Source of the DNA: Pseudomonas agarici
GTDB lineage: Bacteria > Pseudomonadota > Gammaproteobacteria > Pseudomonadales > Pseudomonadaceae
DNA: 64,000 bases
Direction: 5' to 3'
Assembly (NCBI RefSeq): GCF_900109755.1
Contig: NZ_FOAR01000009.1
Location: 124,001 to 188,000 of the forward strand
Every line of letters begins with the position of its first letter. The first letter of the stretch is position 1. The notes below the pieces were generated by a model. The model made no database searches, was not told the origin of the DNA, and saw only the letters and a list, made by a program, of their open reading frames with translations. Below are positions 26,795 to 36,831 of the stretch, one piece after another. A program made the position numbers and the translations under genes.

Positions 26795-28497
26795 GCCGCC
26801 CGCAACCGGCCATTGTCACCCTCGGCAATGGCAGCCTCGCAACAGCCCGCAGGCTGCAACAGGTCTACCCGGATGCGCTGGTCTACGGACTGGTTGGGCG
26901 AGTCGAAGGCGCGGACCGGTTGTATCACGAGTTTGGCGCGACCTTGCGCCAGCTCTACCAACAGGACACGCCGATCATTGCCTTGTGCGCCGCCGGCATC
27001 GTGATCCGCACGCTGGCCCCGCTGTTACTGGAAAAGGGGGCCGAGCCGCCAGTACTGGCGGTGGCCGAAGACGGCAGCGCGGTAGTACCGTTGCTGGGCG
27101 GCTTGGGTGGGGTGAATGCCATGGCCCGGGAAATGGCGGCGGGCCTGGGGGTAGCAGCAGCTATCACCACCAGCGGCGAGCTGCGTTTCGGTACCTGTCT
27201 GCTGAATCCGCCCAGCGGTTATGCGCTGGGCGACCTGGAGCTGGGCAAACGCTTTGTCTCGGACTTGCTGGCTGGCGAAAGTGTGCGTATCGAAGGAGCG
27301 GCCCCCTGGCTGGCGCGGGCGCACTTGCCGGAGGATCGACAGGCGCGTCTGTCGATTCATGTCGGTAGCGCTGAGCGTGCGCCGGTTGCCGATGAATTGC
27401 TGATCTATGCGCGCAGCGTCCTGGTGGCGGTCACGGCCGCCGTGCCGGAGCTGGCGGGTGCGGTGCGTCAGGCCTTGCACGAGGCGAATATCGCCTGGCA
27501 ATCGCTGGCTTGCCTGGTGGCGGCTGACAGTGAGATGGCCAACCCCGCCCTGCGGATGGCGGCTGCCGAATTAGCAGTGCCATTGCGCTTTGTCGCCTCG
27601 GTCGGTTCCGTCGCGCAAATGGCGCAACAAGCGATACCGCAGTTGTTACCGCCGATCTGTATCGGTGCCGAGCTGGCGATTGCGGTCGCCAGCCAGCCGT
27701 TGGAGCCGGAACGCATCGGTCGTTCTCGCGGACGCCTGGCGGTGATCGGCCTGGGACCCGGCGCCGCCGAACTGATGGTGCCGGCGGTAAAAGCCGAACT
27801 GGCCCGAGCCAACGATGTGCTGGGCTATGAAACCTATGTGCGCATGGCCGGCCCGTTTCGTGCCGACCAGGTGCTGCACTGTACCGACAACCGCGAAGAA
27901 ATGCTGCGCGCCCGGCATGCGTTCGAACTCGCGGCCCAGGGGCGTTCGGTGGTAGTGGTGTCGTCCGGCGATCCGGGTGTATTCGCCATGGCGGCGGCGG
28001 TGCTCGAAGCCTTGCATGAGTCCGATGAGCCGAGCTGGCACGGCGTCGATCTGGAAATCCTCCCCGGCGTTTCCGCCTCTCTCGCCACTGCGGCCCAGGC
28101 CGGTGCCCCCCTGGGGCACGACTTCTGCGTGATGTCGCTGTCGGACAACCTCAAGCCCTGGAGCATTATCGAGAAGCGCCTCGACCTGGCGGCCCAGGCC
28201 GACCTCGCCCTGGCCTTCTACAACCCGATTTCCCGCTCCCGTCCCTGGCAGTTGGGACGGGCGCTGGAAATCGTCGCCCAGCACCGCACACCGCTGACAC
28301 CGGTCGTGCTGGGGCGGGATATCGGTCGACCGGGTCAGACCTTGCGGGTGACCACGCTGGGTGCGCTGACGCCGGAGCAGGTGGACATGCGCACCATGGT
28401 TATCATCGGCTCGTCCACCACCTGTGTCTTCCCTCGTGCCGAGGGCGGCGAGTGGGTCTATACGCCGCGCTGGTATGGTGAAAAGCCCCGCTCCTGA
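26791..28497 (+). CDS. cobJ: CbiG-CobJ fusion: precorrin-3B C17-methyltransferase
   Basis: The protein has 568 residues. Residues 1 to about 310 are CbiG-like ([56 protein letters not shown], then the CbiG C-terminal domain with [21 protein letters not shown]). Residues from about 315 to the end are the CobJ methylase ([58 protein letters not shown]). CobJ methylates C17 with ring contraction. CbiG opens the cobalt-factor lactone in the anaerobic route, so its presence in an aerobic set is noteworthy though usual in Pseudomonas. Confidence 0.95.
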   Translation: MSRPQPAIVTLGNGSLATARRLQQVYPDALVYGLVGRVEGADRLYHEFGATLRQLYQQDTPIIALCAAGIVIRTLAPLLLEKGAEPPVLAVAEDGSAVVPLLGGLGGVNAMAREMAAGLGVAAAITTSGELRFGTCLLNPPSGYALGDLELGKRFVSDLLAGESVRIEGAAPWLARAHLPEDRQARLSIHVGSAERAPVADELLIYARSVLVAVTAAVPELAGAVRQALHEANIAWQSLACLVAADSEMANPALRMAAAELAVPLRFVASVGSVAQMAQQAIPQLLPPICIGAELAIAVASQPLEPERIGRSRGRLAVIGLGPGAAELMVPAVKAELARANDVLGYETYVRMAGPFRADQVLHCTDNREEMLRARHAFELAAQGRSVVVVSSGDPGVFAMAAAVLEALHESDEPSWHGVDLEILPGVSASLATAAQAGAPLGHDFCVMSLSDNLKPWSIIEKRLDLAAQADLALAFYNPISRSRPWQLGRALEIVAQHRTPLTPVVLGRDIGRPGQTLRVTTLGALTPEQVDMRTMVIIGSSTTCVFPRAEGGEWVYTPRWYGEKPRS

Positions 28498-28612
28498 GGC
28501 GCCGGGACTTCGGAAAGAGCTGACGATAAAAGGTCAGGGGATTGTCGTTTGACCTGACCGATGAAGAGGGGCGAGCGCGCTTTGCCGAGGCCATGTTCGT
28601 GTCAGGCGCAGT

Positions 28613-29209
28613 TCAGGGCACCAGGTAGCCGCGCACCCCGGTAAAGATGATCTGCGCCGCCAGGGCGCAGACGAACAATCCCATCAGGCGGCTGACGATC
28701 TGCAGGCCCTGGTCGCCGAGGATCTGTTCGATCCGGTTCGACAGGTACAGCACCACGCCGACGGTAAAACTGGCCAGGCCGATACTGACGATGGCGATAA
28801 GTTTGTCGTCCCAATGGGGCTGGCTCACGCCCATGACCAGCAACGCGCCGATGGTGCCAGGACCGACGGTCAGCGGGATGGTCAGCGGGACGATGGTCAC
28901 GTCCTGTTGTACGTTGTCGCTCTGTATGGCTGACTTGCCCTGGGCCATGCCCAGTGCCGAGATGAACAACACGCTCCCGGCGCCAATGCGGAAGGCATCC
29001 ACAGTGATGCCAAAGACACTGAAGATCACTCTCCCGAACAGGTACAGCAGCACGCTGGAGACCAGGGTGGCGAGCGCCACTTTCCAGGCCAGGCGTCGGC
29101 GCTCCTTGCTGGAGTAGCCACGGGTCAGGCTGATAAAGCAGGACAGGACGAAGAACGGGCTGTAGAGCACCAGCATCTTCAGGTAAACGCTGAACAACAC
29201 GTGGAGCAT
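28613..29209 (-). CDS. MarC family integral membrane protein
   Basis: The protein has 198 residues from the ATG at 29209. The longer frame upstream overlaps retS and is not membrane-like. Six hydrophobic helices carry the MarC/UPF0056 motifs FISLTRGYSSKERRR, RIGAGSVLFISALGM, VPLTIPLTVGPGTIGALLVMG and SRLMGLFVCALAAQIIFTGVRG. Function is unknown despite the historic link to multiple antibiotic resistance. Convergent with cobJ. Confidence 0.9.
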   Translation of the reverse strand: MLHVLFSVYLKMLVLYSPFFVLSCFISLTRGYSSKERRRLAWKVALATLVSSVLLYLFGRVIFSVFGITVDAFRIGAGSVLFISALGMAQGKSAIQSDNVQQDVTIVPLTIPLTVGPGTIGALLVMGVSQPHWDDKLIAIVSIGLASFTVGVVLYLSNRIEQILGDQGLQIVSRLMGLFVCALAAQIIFTGVRGYLVP

Positions 29210-29270
29210 GGCTTGGGCTCGAACGGGGGAGGGCCATGGCAGTCTATCAGGCGCCGCGCGGTCTGTCGGC

Positions 29271-32051
29271 TCAGGAGGTGGTCGGTGCCTGGACTTGTTG
29301 GTTGTTGCGCTGGGCCACCCAGTGTTCCACCAGCTCACGCAGTTGCGAGAGCTCAACGGGCTTGGCCATATGGCCGTCCATGCCGGCCTGGCGTGCCCGC
29401 TCCTTATGTTCGCTGAGGATATGCGCGGTCAGTGCCACCACCGGCGTGCGCACCCGTTGGTTGCCGACTTCCCAGGCCCGCAGTTGCTGGGTCGCGGAGA
29501 ACCCGTCGAGTATCGGCATTTCGCAGTCCATCAGGACCAAGTCGTAGCGCTGGGCTTTCATCGCACGCAGCGCCTCTTCGCCGTTGCTGGCGGTGTCCGG
29601 CTGCAGATTGAGTTTGCCCAGCATACCGCGAATCACCTTGGTGGAAATACTGTTGTCTTCAGCGACCAGGATGCGGAAATCGCTCGGTACCGTGATGGGG
29701 GCCACCACGGGCGTGTTCAGGGTGAGCATCGAGGTCGGGCCGGTGCCGCGCTGGGTCAGTTCGTCGGCCAGGGTGGTCTTGAGGGTGTAGCCGGCCACCG
29801 GTTTGGCGAGGATGCGCTTGATACCGGCGTTACGCGCGATAATCTTGCTCGGCGCATTGCTGATACCGGTCAGCATGATCAGCAGAATGTCGTGATTGAG
29901 GCTCGGGTCTTCCTTGATCTTCGCCGCCAGTTGCATGCCGGTCATGCCGGGCATGTTCTGGTCGAGCAGGACCACGTCGAAGTAGTCACGCAAGTGCGCC
30001 TTGGTGCGCAACAGGGCCAGGGCTTCCTTGCCGGAGGGCACGGCACTGACATTCAAGCCCCAAGCGCTGCACTGCTGTACCAGAACCTTGCGGCAGGTGT
30101 CGTTGTCGTCGACCACCAGCACCCGTGCGCCTTTGAGCGGGCCGTCGAGGTCGCAAGTCGGGTGCTCCAGGTGCAGCGGGTCCAGCGGTAGCGTCAGCCA
30201 CAGCGTGCTGCCTTGATTGGGGCTGTTCTTGATGCCGAACTCGCCCTGCATCAGCAGGATCAACTGGCGAGCGATCACCAGGCCCAGATGACCTCCCAGA
30301 CGAGTCGCGGCCAGGAAATTCTTGCTCTGCAGCTCGGCGTGGAGCAGGGCATCACGTTCTTCGTCATCCATCGGCATGCCGCTATCCTGGACCGCAATGC
30401 GCAGGCGCGGCTGGCCGTTGCGTTCATCGAGGACGACAACGATGAGAATTTCGCCCTCATCGGTCTTTTTCAGGGCGTTTTCCAGCAGGCTGAGCAGGGC
30501 CTGGCGCAAGCGCGTGGGGTCACCGCTGATCACCCGTGGGACCTGCGGCTGGATAAAGCTGATCAGTTCGACGTTCTGCTGCTCGGCCTTGGCACGGAAA
30601 ATACTCAGGCAGTCTTCGATCAAGGCATTGAGGTCGAATTGCACATCGTCGAGCTCGATCTGCCCGGACTCCAGCTTGGAGATGTCGAGAATCTCATTGA
30701 TCAGGGTCAGCAGTTCGTTGCCTGCACTGTGGATGGTTTGTACGTAGTCGCGCTGCTTGACCGACAGTGGGGTGCCCAGCAGCAGCTCGGTCATGCCCAG
30801 CACGCCGTTCATCGGGGTGCGGATTTCGTGGCTGATCTTCGCCAGGAACTCCGCCTTGGCGGCGATTTCGGCATTGCTCGCCGCCAGGTCGCGGCTGACG
30901 CTGAATTGGTCTTCGGTGATGCTTCGGCGCCGCTCGCCCAAGGCGATGCTCATCAACAGGCCGCTGATGCAGATGAGGACCAGCAGGGCGACGATCAGAC
31001 CTTGCGGCGGCACCAGGGTCAGGCCCAACAGGGCAGGCAGGATGACCAGCGTGCCGATATTGAAGATGACCATGGCGACGACGAACCACCGCGCCGGACG
31101 ATAGCCCTTCTGCCAGTGATAGGCGGCGACCAGCAGGATGCTCAGGCTGGCCAGTCCGACCAGTCCGTAAGTCATCACGTTCAAGGGCAGAGTGTCAACG
31201 AACAGCAGCAACAGCCCGCCCAGGCAGATCACCAGAATGTCGCCCAGCAACAGCTTGTTCAGGGGATGCGGACCCAAGGGGGAGAAGAAGCAGTAGGTGA
31301 ACATCAGGCCGCAGGGTGCGGTGAGTAGCAGTGCCAGGTAGGCGCCGGGTGTCTGCGCACCGTGCCAGTCGGGCAGCCACGGCCCTGCCAGGTTCAGCAG
31401 GAATAGGGCGCTGAGCAGCAGCAGGGCTTCGCACGCGGCCAGCCACAGGCTGCTGCTCGAACGGGTGTAGGCGAAGCGGGTCAGGTTATGCAGGATCAGC
31501 ATCGACAGACAGCCGAACAACAGGCCATAGAGTAGCGTCTGGCCTTGGCCGGCAGCAGTCATCACTGCCGACTCGAGGGTGATGTGTGGCCGCAGCTCGT
31601 GTTTAGAGACCAGCCTCAGGTAGATGTCCAGAGGTTTGGAACTTTGTGTCAGGGGCAGCATGAAATCGCTGCTGGGCAACGGCCGTTCAGCTTTCGACAG
31701 GTCGTTGCCACTGCGGATCTGGTCGATCAGCGTGTCGCCGTCGAGGGTGTACAGGTCGAGGTGCGCGAGGTCCGGAGCAAAAACCCGCAGCAGCTGCTCG
31801 TGTTTGCTCGGCTGCAGACGAAAGCGCAACCACAGGGCACCTTCGGGGTGAGCGGCAGTCAGTCGATCAAGTTCGACGGGGCTGAATTGGTTGATGTAGC
31901 GCGAGGAGCGGATATCGCTAAGTTGCAGGTGGCCCTGATCATCGAGCAAAATCGCCCAGCCGCTGCCTTGCGAGGCTTGTGCGGCCGATGCGAGGCAAAG
32001 CAGGGTCAGCAGGCTGACGGTGAAACTTATGGCAATCCTGAGCCAGCGCAC
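29271..32051 (-). CDS. retS: Hybrid sensor kinase RetS
   Basis: The protein has 926 residues starting at GTG 32051 (VRWLRIAISFTVSLL signal/anchor, AAGGGA upstream). Domains in order: periplasmic 7TMR-DISM sensor (about 30-165), seven transmembrane helices (about 170-372), HisKA with His408 (ISHEIRTPM), a HATPase domain, then two receiver domains with Asp697 (LLDQNMPGMTG) and Asp842 (LMDCEMPILDG). The ATPase G1 box reads DSGMP rather than DTGxG. This matches RetS, which binds and inhibits GacS and so holds back the Gac/Rsm switch from motility and type III secretion to biofilm and type VI secretion. Its place after purD is the Pseudomonas arrangement. Confidence 0.93.
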   Translation of the reverse strand: MRWLRIAISFTVSLLTLLCLASAAQASQGSGWAILLDDQGHLQLSDIRSSRYINQFSPVELDRLTAAHPEGALWLRFRLQPSKHEQLLRVFAPDLAHLDLYTLDGDTLIDQIRSGNDLSKAERPLPSSDFMLPLTQSSKPLDIYLRLVSKHELRPHITLESAVMTAAGQGQTLLYGLLFGCLSMLILHNLTRFAYTRSSSSLWLAACEALLLLSALFLLNLAGPWLPDWHGAQTPGAYLALLLTAPCGLMFTYCFFSPLGPHPLNKLLLGDILVICLGGLLLLFVDTLPLNVMTYGLVGLASLSILLVAAYHWQKGYRPARWFVVAMVIFNIGTLVILPALLGLTLVPPQGLIVALLVLICISGLLMSIALGERRRSITEDQFSVSRDLAASNAEIAAKAEFLAKISHEIRTPMNGVLGMTELLLGTPLSVKQRDYVQTIHSAGNELLTLINEILDISKLESGQIELDDVQFDLNALIEDCLSIFRAKAEQQNVELISFIQPQVPRVISGDPTRLRQALLSLLENALKKTDEGEILIVVVLDERNGQPRLRIAVQDSGMPMDDEERDALLHAELQSKNFLAATRLGGHLGLVIARQLILLMQGEFGIKNSPNQGSTLWLTLPLDPLHLEHPTCDLDGPLKGARVLVVDDNDTCRKVLVQQCSAWGLNVSAVPSGKEALALLRTKAHLRDYFDVVLLDQNMPGMTGMQLAAKIKEDPSLNHDILLIMLTGISNAPSKIIARNAGIKRILAKPVAGYTLKTTLADELTQRGTGPTSMLTLNTPVVAPITVPSDFRILVAEDNSISTKVIRGMLGKLNLQPDTASNGEEALRAMKAQRYDLVLMDCEMPILDGFSATQQLRAWEVGNQRVRTPVVALTAHILSEHKERARQAGMDGHMAKPVELSQLRELVEHWVAQRNNQQVQAPTTS

Positions 32052-32151
32052 GGCGAAATCCCTTCGTAGGTTGATGCCTGAGTTATAACTATGCGCAGGG
32101 CGGGAATAATACGGCAAGGGTCTGAGGCCCTTGCCTATCCGGTCGGATAGT

Positions 32152-33447
32152 TTATTCCTGGCTTTCTGCGCGTTCGCGTGTAATTGCACGATAGCCAATA
32201 TCACTACGGTAGAAGCAGCCTTCCCAATTGATTTTAGCTGCCAAGCGGTAAGCCTGCCCCTGTGCCGCCTCGACGCTGTTGCCCAGCGCCGTAGCGCACA
32301 GCACCCGACCGCCGGCAGTCACTACCTGACCATCCTTGAGCGCGGTACCGGCGTGGAAAACCTTGCCTTCCAGGCTGGCGGCGGCATCCAGGCCGTTGAT
32401 CGGCGCGCCCTTGGCGTAATCGCCCGGGTAGCCGCCGGCCGCCAGGACGATGCCCAGGCTCGGCCGCGGGTCCCATTGCGCTTGGATCTTGTCCAGGGCT
32501 TGGGCCAGCGCGGCCTCGACCAGTAGCACCAGGCTCGATTGCAAGCGCAGCATGACCGGTTGGGTTTCCGGGTCGCCGAAGCGGCAGTTGAATTCGATGA
32601 CCTTCGGATTGCCGGCTTTGTCGATCATCAATCCGGCATACAAGAAGCCGGTGTAGACATTGCCTTCCTCGGCCATGCCGCGCACAGTCGGCCAGATCAC
32701 CAGATCCATCACGCGCTGGTGAACCTCGGCGGTGACCACCGGAGCCGGCGAGTAAGCTCCCATGCCGCCGGTGTTCGGGCCGCTGTCGCCGTCGCCGACG
32801 CGCTTGTGGTCCTGGCTGGTGGCCATTGGCAGGACGTTCTTGCCATCGACCATGACAATGAAGCTGGCTTCTTCGCCATCGAGAAACTCTTCGATCACCA
32901 CCCGTGAACCGGCTTGGCCGAACGCGTTACCGGCGAGCATGTCGCGTACCGCGTCTTCGGCTTCGGCCAGGGTCATGGCAACGATCACACCTTTGCCGGC
33001 GGCCAGGCCGTCGGCCTTGATCACGATCGGTGCGCCTTTTTCACGCAGATAGGCCAGGGCCGGCTCGACCTCGGTGAAGTTCCGGTAATCGGCGGTCGGG
33101 ATCTTGTGGCGGGCCAGGAAATCCTTGGTGAAAGCCTTGGAGCCTTCCAGTTGGGCGGCACCGGCGGTTGGCCCGAAGCAGTCCAGGCCACGGGCACGGA
33201 ACAGGTCGACGACACCGGCTACCAGTGGCACTTCAGGGCCGACGATGGTCAGGGCGACGTTTTTCTCGGCAAAGTCGGCAAGTTGCTCCAGCGCCAGGAC
33301 GTCGATGGCGACGTTCTCGCATTTGGCTTCGATGGCGGTGCCGGCGTTGCCGGGGGCAACGAAGACTTTCTCGACACGCGGGTCCTGCGCCACTTTCCAG
33401 GCCAGGGCATGTTCACGGCCACCGCTGCCGATGATCAAAACATTCAT
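32152..33447 (-). CDS. purD: Phosphoribosylamine-glycine ligase PurD
   Basis: The protein has 431 residues, full length. MNVLIIGSGGREHALAWK is the N-domain. The ATP-grasp core has KADGLAAGKGVIVA and the GARS signature RFGDPETQP. It makes glycinamide ribonucleotide in purine synthesis. Upstream on the same strand is purH, with 187 bases between. Confidence 0.97.
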   Translation of the reverse strand: MNVLIIGSGGREHALAWKVAQDPRVEKVFVAPGNAGTAIEAKCENVAIDVLALEQLADFAEKNVALTIVGPEVPLVAGVVDLFRARGLDCFGPTAGAAQLEGSKAFTKDFLARHKIPTADYRNFTEVEPALAYLREKGAPIVIKADGLAAGKGVIVAMTLAEAEDAVRDMLAGNAFGQAGSRVVIEEFLDGEEASFIVMVDGKNVLPMATSQDHKRVGDGDSGPNTGGMGAYSPAPVVTAEVHQRVMDLVIWPTVRGMAEEGNVYTGFLYAGLMIDKAGNPKVIEFNCRFGDPETQPVMLRLQSSLVLLVEAALAQALDKIQAQWDPRPSLGIVLAAGGYPGDYAKGAPINGLDAAASLEGKVFHAGTALKDGQVVTAGGRVLCATALGNSVEAAQGQAYRLAAKINWEGCFYRSDIGYRAITRERAESQE

Positions 33448-33634
33448 TTCAAAAACCTCGATGACGCAAAATTCTATGGAAACCTAAAGCGTCTGACGCT
33501 GTAGGAAGCGGTACTGAAGCCGGTAGATGCAAGGCGGAGTCGGCCTCGCTGAGCGCCGTTGCCTTTTGGCAATGAGCATCATCGAGGTCGGCTCCCGCGC
33601 AGCAGGTGCCGGTTTCCGTGCGGCCGTCGTCGTA

Positions 33635-35242
33635 TCAGTGACGGAAATGGCGCATGCCGGTGAAGACCATGGCAATGCCGGCTTCATCAGCCGCCGCAAT
33701 CACTTCATTGTCACGCATCGAACCGCCCGGCTGGATCACTGCAGTGATACCGACCTTGGCCGCGTTGTCGAGACCGTCGCGAAACGGGAAGAACGCGTCC
33801 GAGGCCATGACTGAGCCCTGCACCTGCAGGCCCGCGTGTTCGGCCTTGATTGCAGCAATGCGGGCGGAGTTGACACGGCTCATCTGGCCCGCGCCGACGC
33901 CGATAGTCTGGCGGTTTTTGGCGTAGACGATGGCATTCGACTTGACGTACTTGGCGACTTTCCAGGCAAAGATCAGGTCGTTGATTTCCTGTTCGGTCGG
34001 CGCGCGCTGAGTCACGACCTGCAGGTCTTGGCTGCCGATCATGCCGATATCGCGGCTCTGCACCAACAGACCGCCGTTGACCCGCTTGTAATCCCAGGCC
34101 GGGGCGCGGTGGACATCCCATTGGCCGCAGGCCAGCAGGCGCACGTTGGCCTTGGCGGCAACGATGGCGCGGGCTTCTTCGCTGACGGACGGGGCGATGA
34201 TCACCTCGACGAACTGCCGCTCGACGATGGCGCGGGCGGTTTGGGCATCCAGTTCGCGGTTAAAGGCAATGATGCCGCCGAAGGCCGATTCGCTGTCGGT
34301 CGCGTAGGCCAGCTCATAGGCCCGACGGATGCCGCCCTCGGCGTCCGGGCTCACTGCCACGCCGCACGGGTTGGCGTGCTTGACGATGACGCAGGCCGGT
34401 TTGACGAAGCTCTTCACGCACTCAAGGGCGGCATCGGTGTCGGCCACGTTGTTGAACGACAGTTCCTTGCCTTGCAACTGGGTGGCGGTGGCGATGCCAA
34501 CTTCGGCGGGTTTGGCTTCCACGTAGAACGCCGCGCTCTGGTGCGGGTTCTCGCCGTAGCGCATTTCCTGGGCCTTGACGAACTGGCTGTTGAAGGTTCG
34601 CGGAAACTCGCTGCGGCCTTCGGTGCTCAGGGTGGGCGCGGCCTGGTTCACGGTGCCCATGTAGTTGGCGATCATGCCGTCGTAGGCGGCGGTGTGTTCG
34701 AAGGCCTTGAGCATCAGGTCGAAGCGCTGGGCATAGGTCAGACCGCCGGCCTTGAGACTTTCCAGAACCTGGGCATAGTCGCCGGCATTGACCACGATGG
34801 CGACGTCCTTGTGGTTCTTGGCCGCCGAGCGAACCATGGTCGGACCGCCGATGTCGATGTTTTCGATGGCGGTCGGCAGGTCACAGCCGGGCTTGCCGAT
34901 GGTCGCTTCGAACGGATAGAGGTTGACCGCGACCAGGTCGATCGGGCGGATGCCGTGTTCGCTCATGACGGCGTCGTCGATGCCGCGACGGCCGAGGATA
35001 CCGCCGTGGATTTTCGGGTGCAGGGTCTTCACCCGGCCATCCATCATTTCCGCGAAACCGGTGTAGTCCGCCACTTCCACAGCGTCCACGGCGTTGTCGC
35101 GCAGCAGCTTGAAGGTACCGCCGGTGGAGAGAATCTCCACGCCCAGGGCTTGCAGTTCACGAGCGAAATCAAGGATCCCGGTCTTGTCGGAAACGCTGAT
35201 CAGGGCGCGGCGGATCGGCAGGCGAGTAGTCTGGTCGGTCAT
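33635..35242 (-). CDS. purH: Bifunctional AICAR formyltransferase/IMP cyclohydrolase PurH
   Basis: The protein has 535 residues from [22 protein letters not shown]. The in-frame TTG/ATG codons 12-15 bases upstream are less likely. The N-terminal IMP cyclohydrolase domain has [10 protein letters not shown] and [12 protein letters not shown]. The C-terminal formyltransferase has KHANPCGVA and the ending [26 protein letters not shown]. It catalyses the last two steps to IMP. Confidence 0.97.
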   Translation of the reverse strand: MTDQTTRLPIRRALISVSDKTGILDFARELQALGVEILSTGGTFKLLRDNAVDAVEVADYTGFAEMMDGRVKTLHPKIHGGILGRRGIDDAVMSEHGIRPIDLVAVNLYPFEATIGKPGCDLPTAIENIDIGGPTMVRSAAKNHKDVAIVVNAGDYAQVLESLKAGGLTYAQRFDLMLKAFEHTAAYDGMIANYMGTVNQAAPTLSTEGRSEFPRTFNSQFVKAQEMRYGENPHQSAAFYVEAKPAEVGIATATQLQGKELSFNNVADTDAALECVKSFVKPACVIVKHANPCGVAVSPDAEGGIRRAYELAYATDSESAFGGIIAFNRELDAQTARAIVERQFVEVIIAPSVSEEARAIVAAKANVRLLACGQWDVHRAPAWDYKRVNGGLLVQSRDIGMIGSQDLQVVTQRAPTEQEINDLIFAWKVAKYVKSNAIVYAKNRQTIGVGAGQMSRVNSARIAAIKAEHAGLQVQGSVMASDAFFPFRDGLDNAAKVGITAVIQPGGSMRDNEVIAAADEAGIAMVFTGMRHFRH

Positions 35243-35274
35243 CTCAGTGTCCATCAAAAAGCAAGGGAGTCAGC

Positions 35275-35309
35275 AAAAAAAGGCGACCGGTTCTACGCGG
35301 GCGCCTTTC
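35275..35309 (-). terminator. Rho-independent terminator after fis
   Basis: The minus strand reads AAAGGCG, a 16-base loop, CGCCTTTTTTT, starting about 17 bases after the fis stop, with a clear T run. It ends the dusB-fis transcript ahead of purH. Confidence 0.85.
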
Positions 35310-35325
35310 TGGTTTGATTGAATGC

Positions 35326-35646
35326 TTACAGCAAATCGTACTGCTTGAGTTTCTTACGCAGGGTGCCGCGGTTCAGACCGAGCAGCTCGCTGGCCTTGGT
35401 CTGGTTGCCCTTGACGTAATTCATCACGCTTTCGAGCAGGGGCGCCTCGACTTCGGAGAGCACCAGGTTGTACACGTCGGTGACCGCCGCGCCCTCAAGG
35501 TGGGCGAAATAATTGTGCAGCGCCTTCTCGACGCTACCGCGAAGCGTCTGGCCTTCTTCGCTGGGCGTGTTGAGGTGCTGTTTCAAATTGACATTGTCGC
35601 TCACGGGCGTCGTTCCACTCACTAAAGTCTCGGTCATCATCGTCAT
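35326..35646 (-). CDS. fis: DNA-binding protein Fis
   Basis: The protein has 106 residues. The C-terminal helix-turn-helix [31 protein letters not shown] is the invariant Fis end. The longer N-terminus than in E. coli (98) is normal for Pseudomonas. Its ATG overlaps the dusB stop, the conserved dusB-fis operon. Fis is a nucleoid protein bending DNA and controlling growth-phase expression. Confidence 0.97.
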   Translation of the reverse strand: MTMMTETLVSGTTPVSDNVNLKQHLNTPSEEGQTLRGSVEKALHNYFAHLEGAAVTDVYNLVLSEVEAPLLESVMNYVKGNQTKASELLGLNRGTLRKKLKQYDLL

Positions 35647-36656
35647 GCGGCCACTCCCTCTGCGTTCCCTGTCGCCAGGCTCTTGTGACGCTCGGCAAAG
35701 AACTCATGAACGTTGGAGCACTGTGCTTCCGTCTCTTCCAAACGATTGAAGTGGGCGCGAAACTCCCTGGCGCCCGGCAAGGTTGCGAGATACCAGCCGA
35801 CATGTTTGCGGGCAATGCGCACGCCCATGATCTCCCCATAGAAGGCATGCAGCGCGGCCAGATGTTCTAGCAGAATGCGTTCCACTTCGAACAACGGCGG
35901 TGCCGGAAGGGTCTCACCGGTACGCAGAAAATGCTCGATCTCACGAAAAATCCATGGTCGCCCCTGGGCGGCCCGACCGATCAACAGGCCATCGGCACCG
36001 GTTGCCTGCAGCACGTACCGGGCCTTTTGCGCCGAATCGATATCGCCGTTGGCGAAGACCGGGATCGACACCGCCTGCTTGATCGCGGCAATGGTGTCGT
36101 ACTCGGCTTCGCCGGTGTACAGGTCGGCACGGGTTCGTCCATGCACCGCCAGGGCACTAATGCCTGCCTGCTCGGCGATCTTCGCCACCGTCAGGCCGTT
36201 CTTGTTCGCCCGGTCCCAGCCGGTCCGTATCTTCAAGGTGACGGGTACATCGACAGCCGCCACGACAGCGTGCAGGATCTCCTTCACCAGGTCCTGGTCT
36301 TTCAACAATGCGGAACCGGCCGCCTTGTTGCAGACCTTCTTGGCCGGGCACCCCATGTTGATGTCGATAATCTGCGCCCCCAGCTCGACATTGGCCCGGG
36401 CCGCATCTGCCAGCATCTGTGCATCACCACCGGCGATCTGTACCGAGCGAGGCTCGGGATCACCTGTGTGGATCATGCGCAGACGCGATTTGCGGCTGTT
36501 CCACAGGCTCATATCGCTGGTTACCATTTCCGAAACCACCAGGCCCGCGCCCAGGCGCCGGCAAAGCTGACGAAAGGGCTGGTCGGTGACCCCCGCCATT
36601 GGCGCGAGAATCAAGCTGTTCTGCAGTGTGTATGGGCCGATGCGTACCGCCGACAT
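35643..36656 (-). CDS. dusB: tRNA-dihydrouridine synthase DusB
   Basis: The protein has 337 residues of FMN-binding TIM barrel: [26 protein letters not shown], catalytic [19 protein letters not shown] (Cys), [24 protein letters not shown] and [16 protein letters not shown]. It reduces uridine to dihydrouridine in the tRNA D loop (U17 in E. coli). First gene of dusB-fis. Confidence 0.96.
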   Translation of the reverse strand: MSAVRIGPYTLQNSLILAPMAGVTDQPFRQLCRRLGAGLVVSEMVTSDMSLWNSRKSRLRMIHTGDPEPRSVQIAGGDAQMLADAARANVELGAQIIDINMGCPAKKVCNKAAGSALLKDQDLVKEILHAVVAAVDVPVTLKIRTGWDRANKNGLTVAKIAEQAGISALAVHGRTRADLYTGEAEYDTIAAIKQAVSIPVFANGDIDSAQKARYVLQATGADGLLIGRAAQGRPWIFREIEHFLRTGETLPAPPLFEVERILLEHLAALHAFYGEIMGVRIARKHVGWYLATLPGAREFRAHFNRLEETEAQCSNVHEFFAERHKSLATGNAEGVAA

Positions 36657-36831
36657 AGGACTTCCCTGTTGTGGGGCCGGATCATTAGAGTTCGAAAAAG
36701 GGTTGGCATGATACCCGCTCTCGATGACCGGATAAAGGCAAAGTTGGATAAAATCTGAACAGTTACTCCGTTATCGCCAACAGTTTGGTTAGCGCCGGAA
36801 AAAACCGGCAGACAGCACGGTGGACCCTGAC

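Noticed and set aside
28498..28612. Terminator between cobJ and marC
   Set aside because: A GGTCAGG/CCTGACC stem exists near 28531-28561 but the loop is long and no T run follows in either direction.
33836..35317. 493-residue plus-strand open frame
   Set aside because: Antisense to purH. Gly/His/Asp-rich composition is typical of an antisense shadow and there is no recognisable domain.
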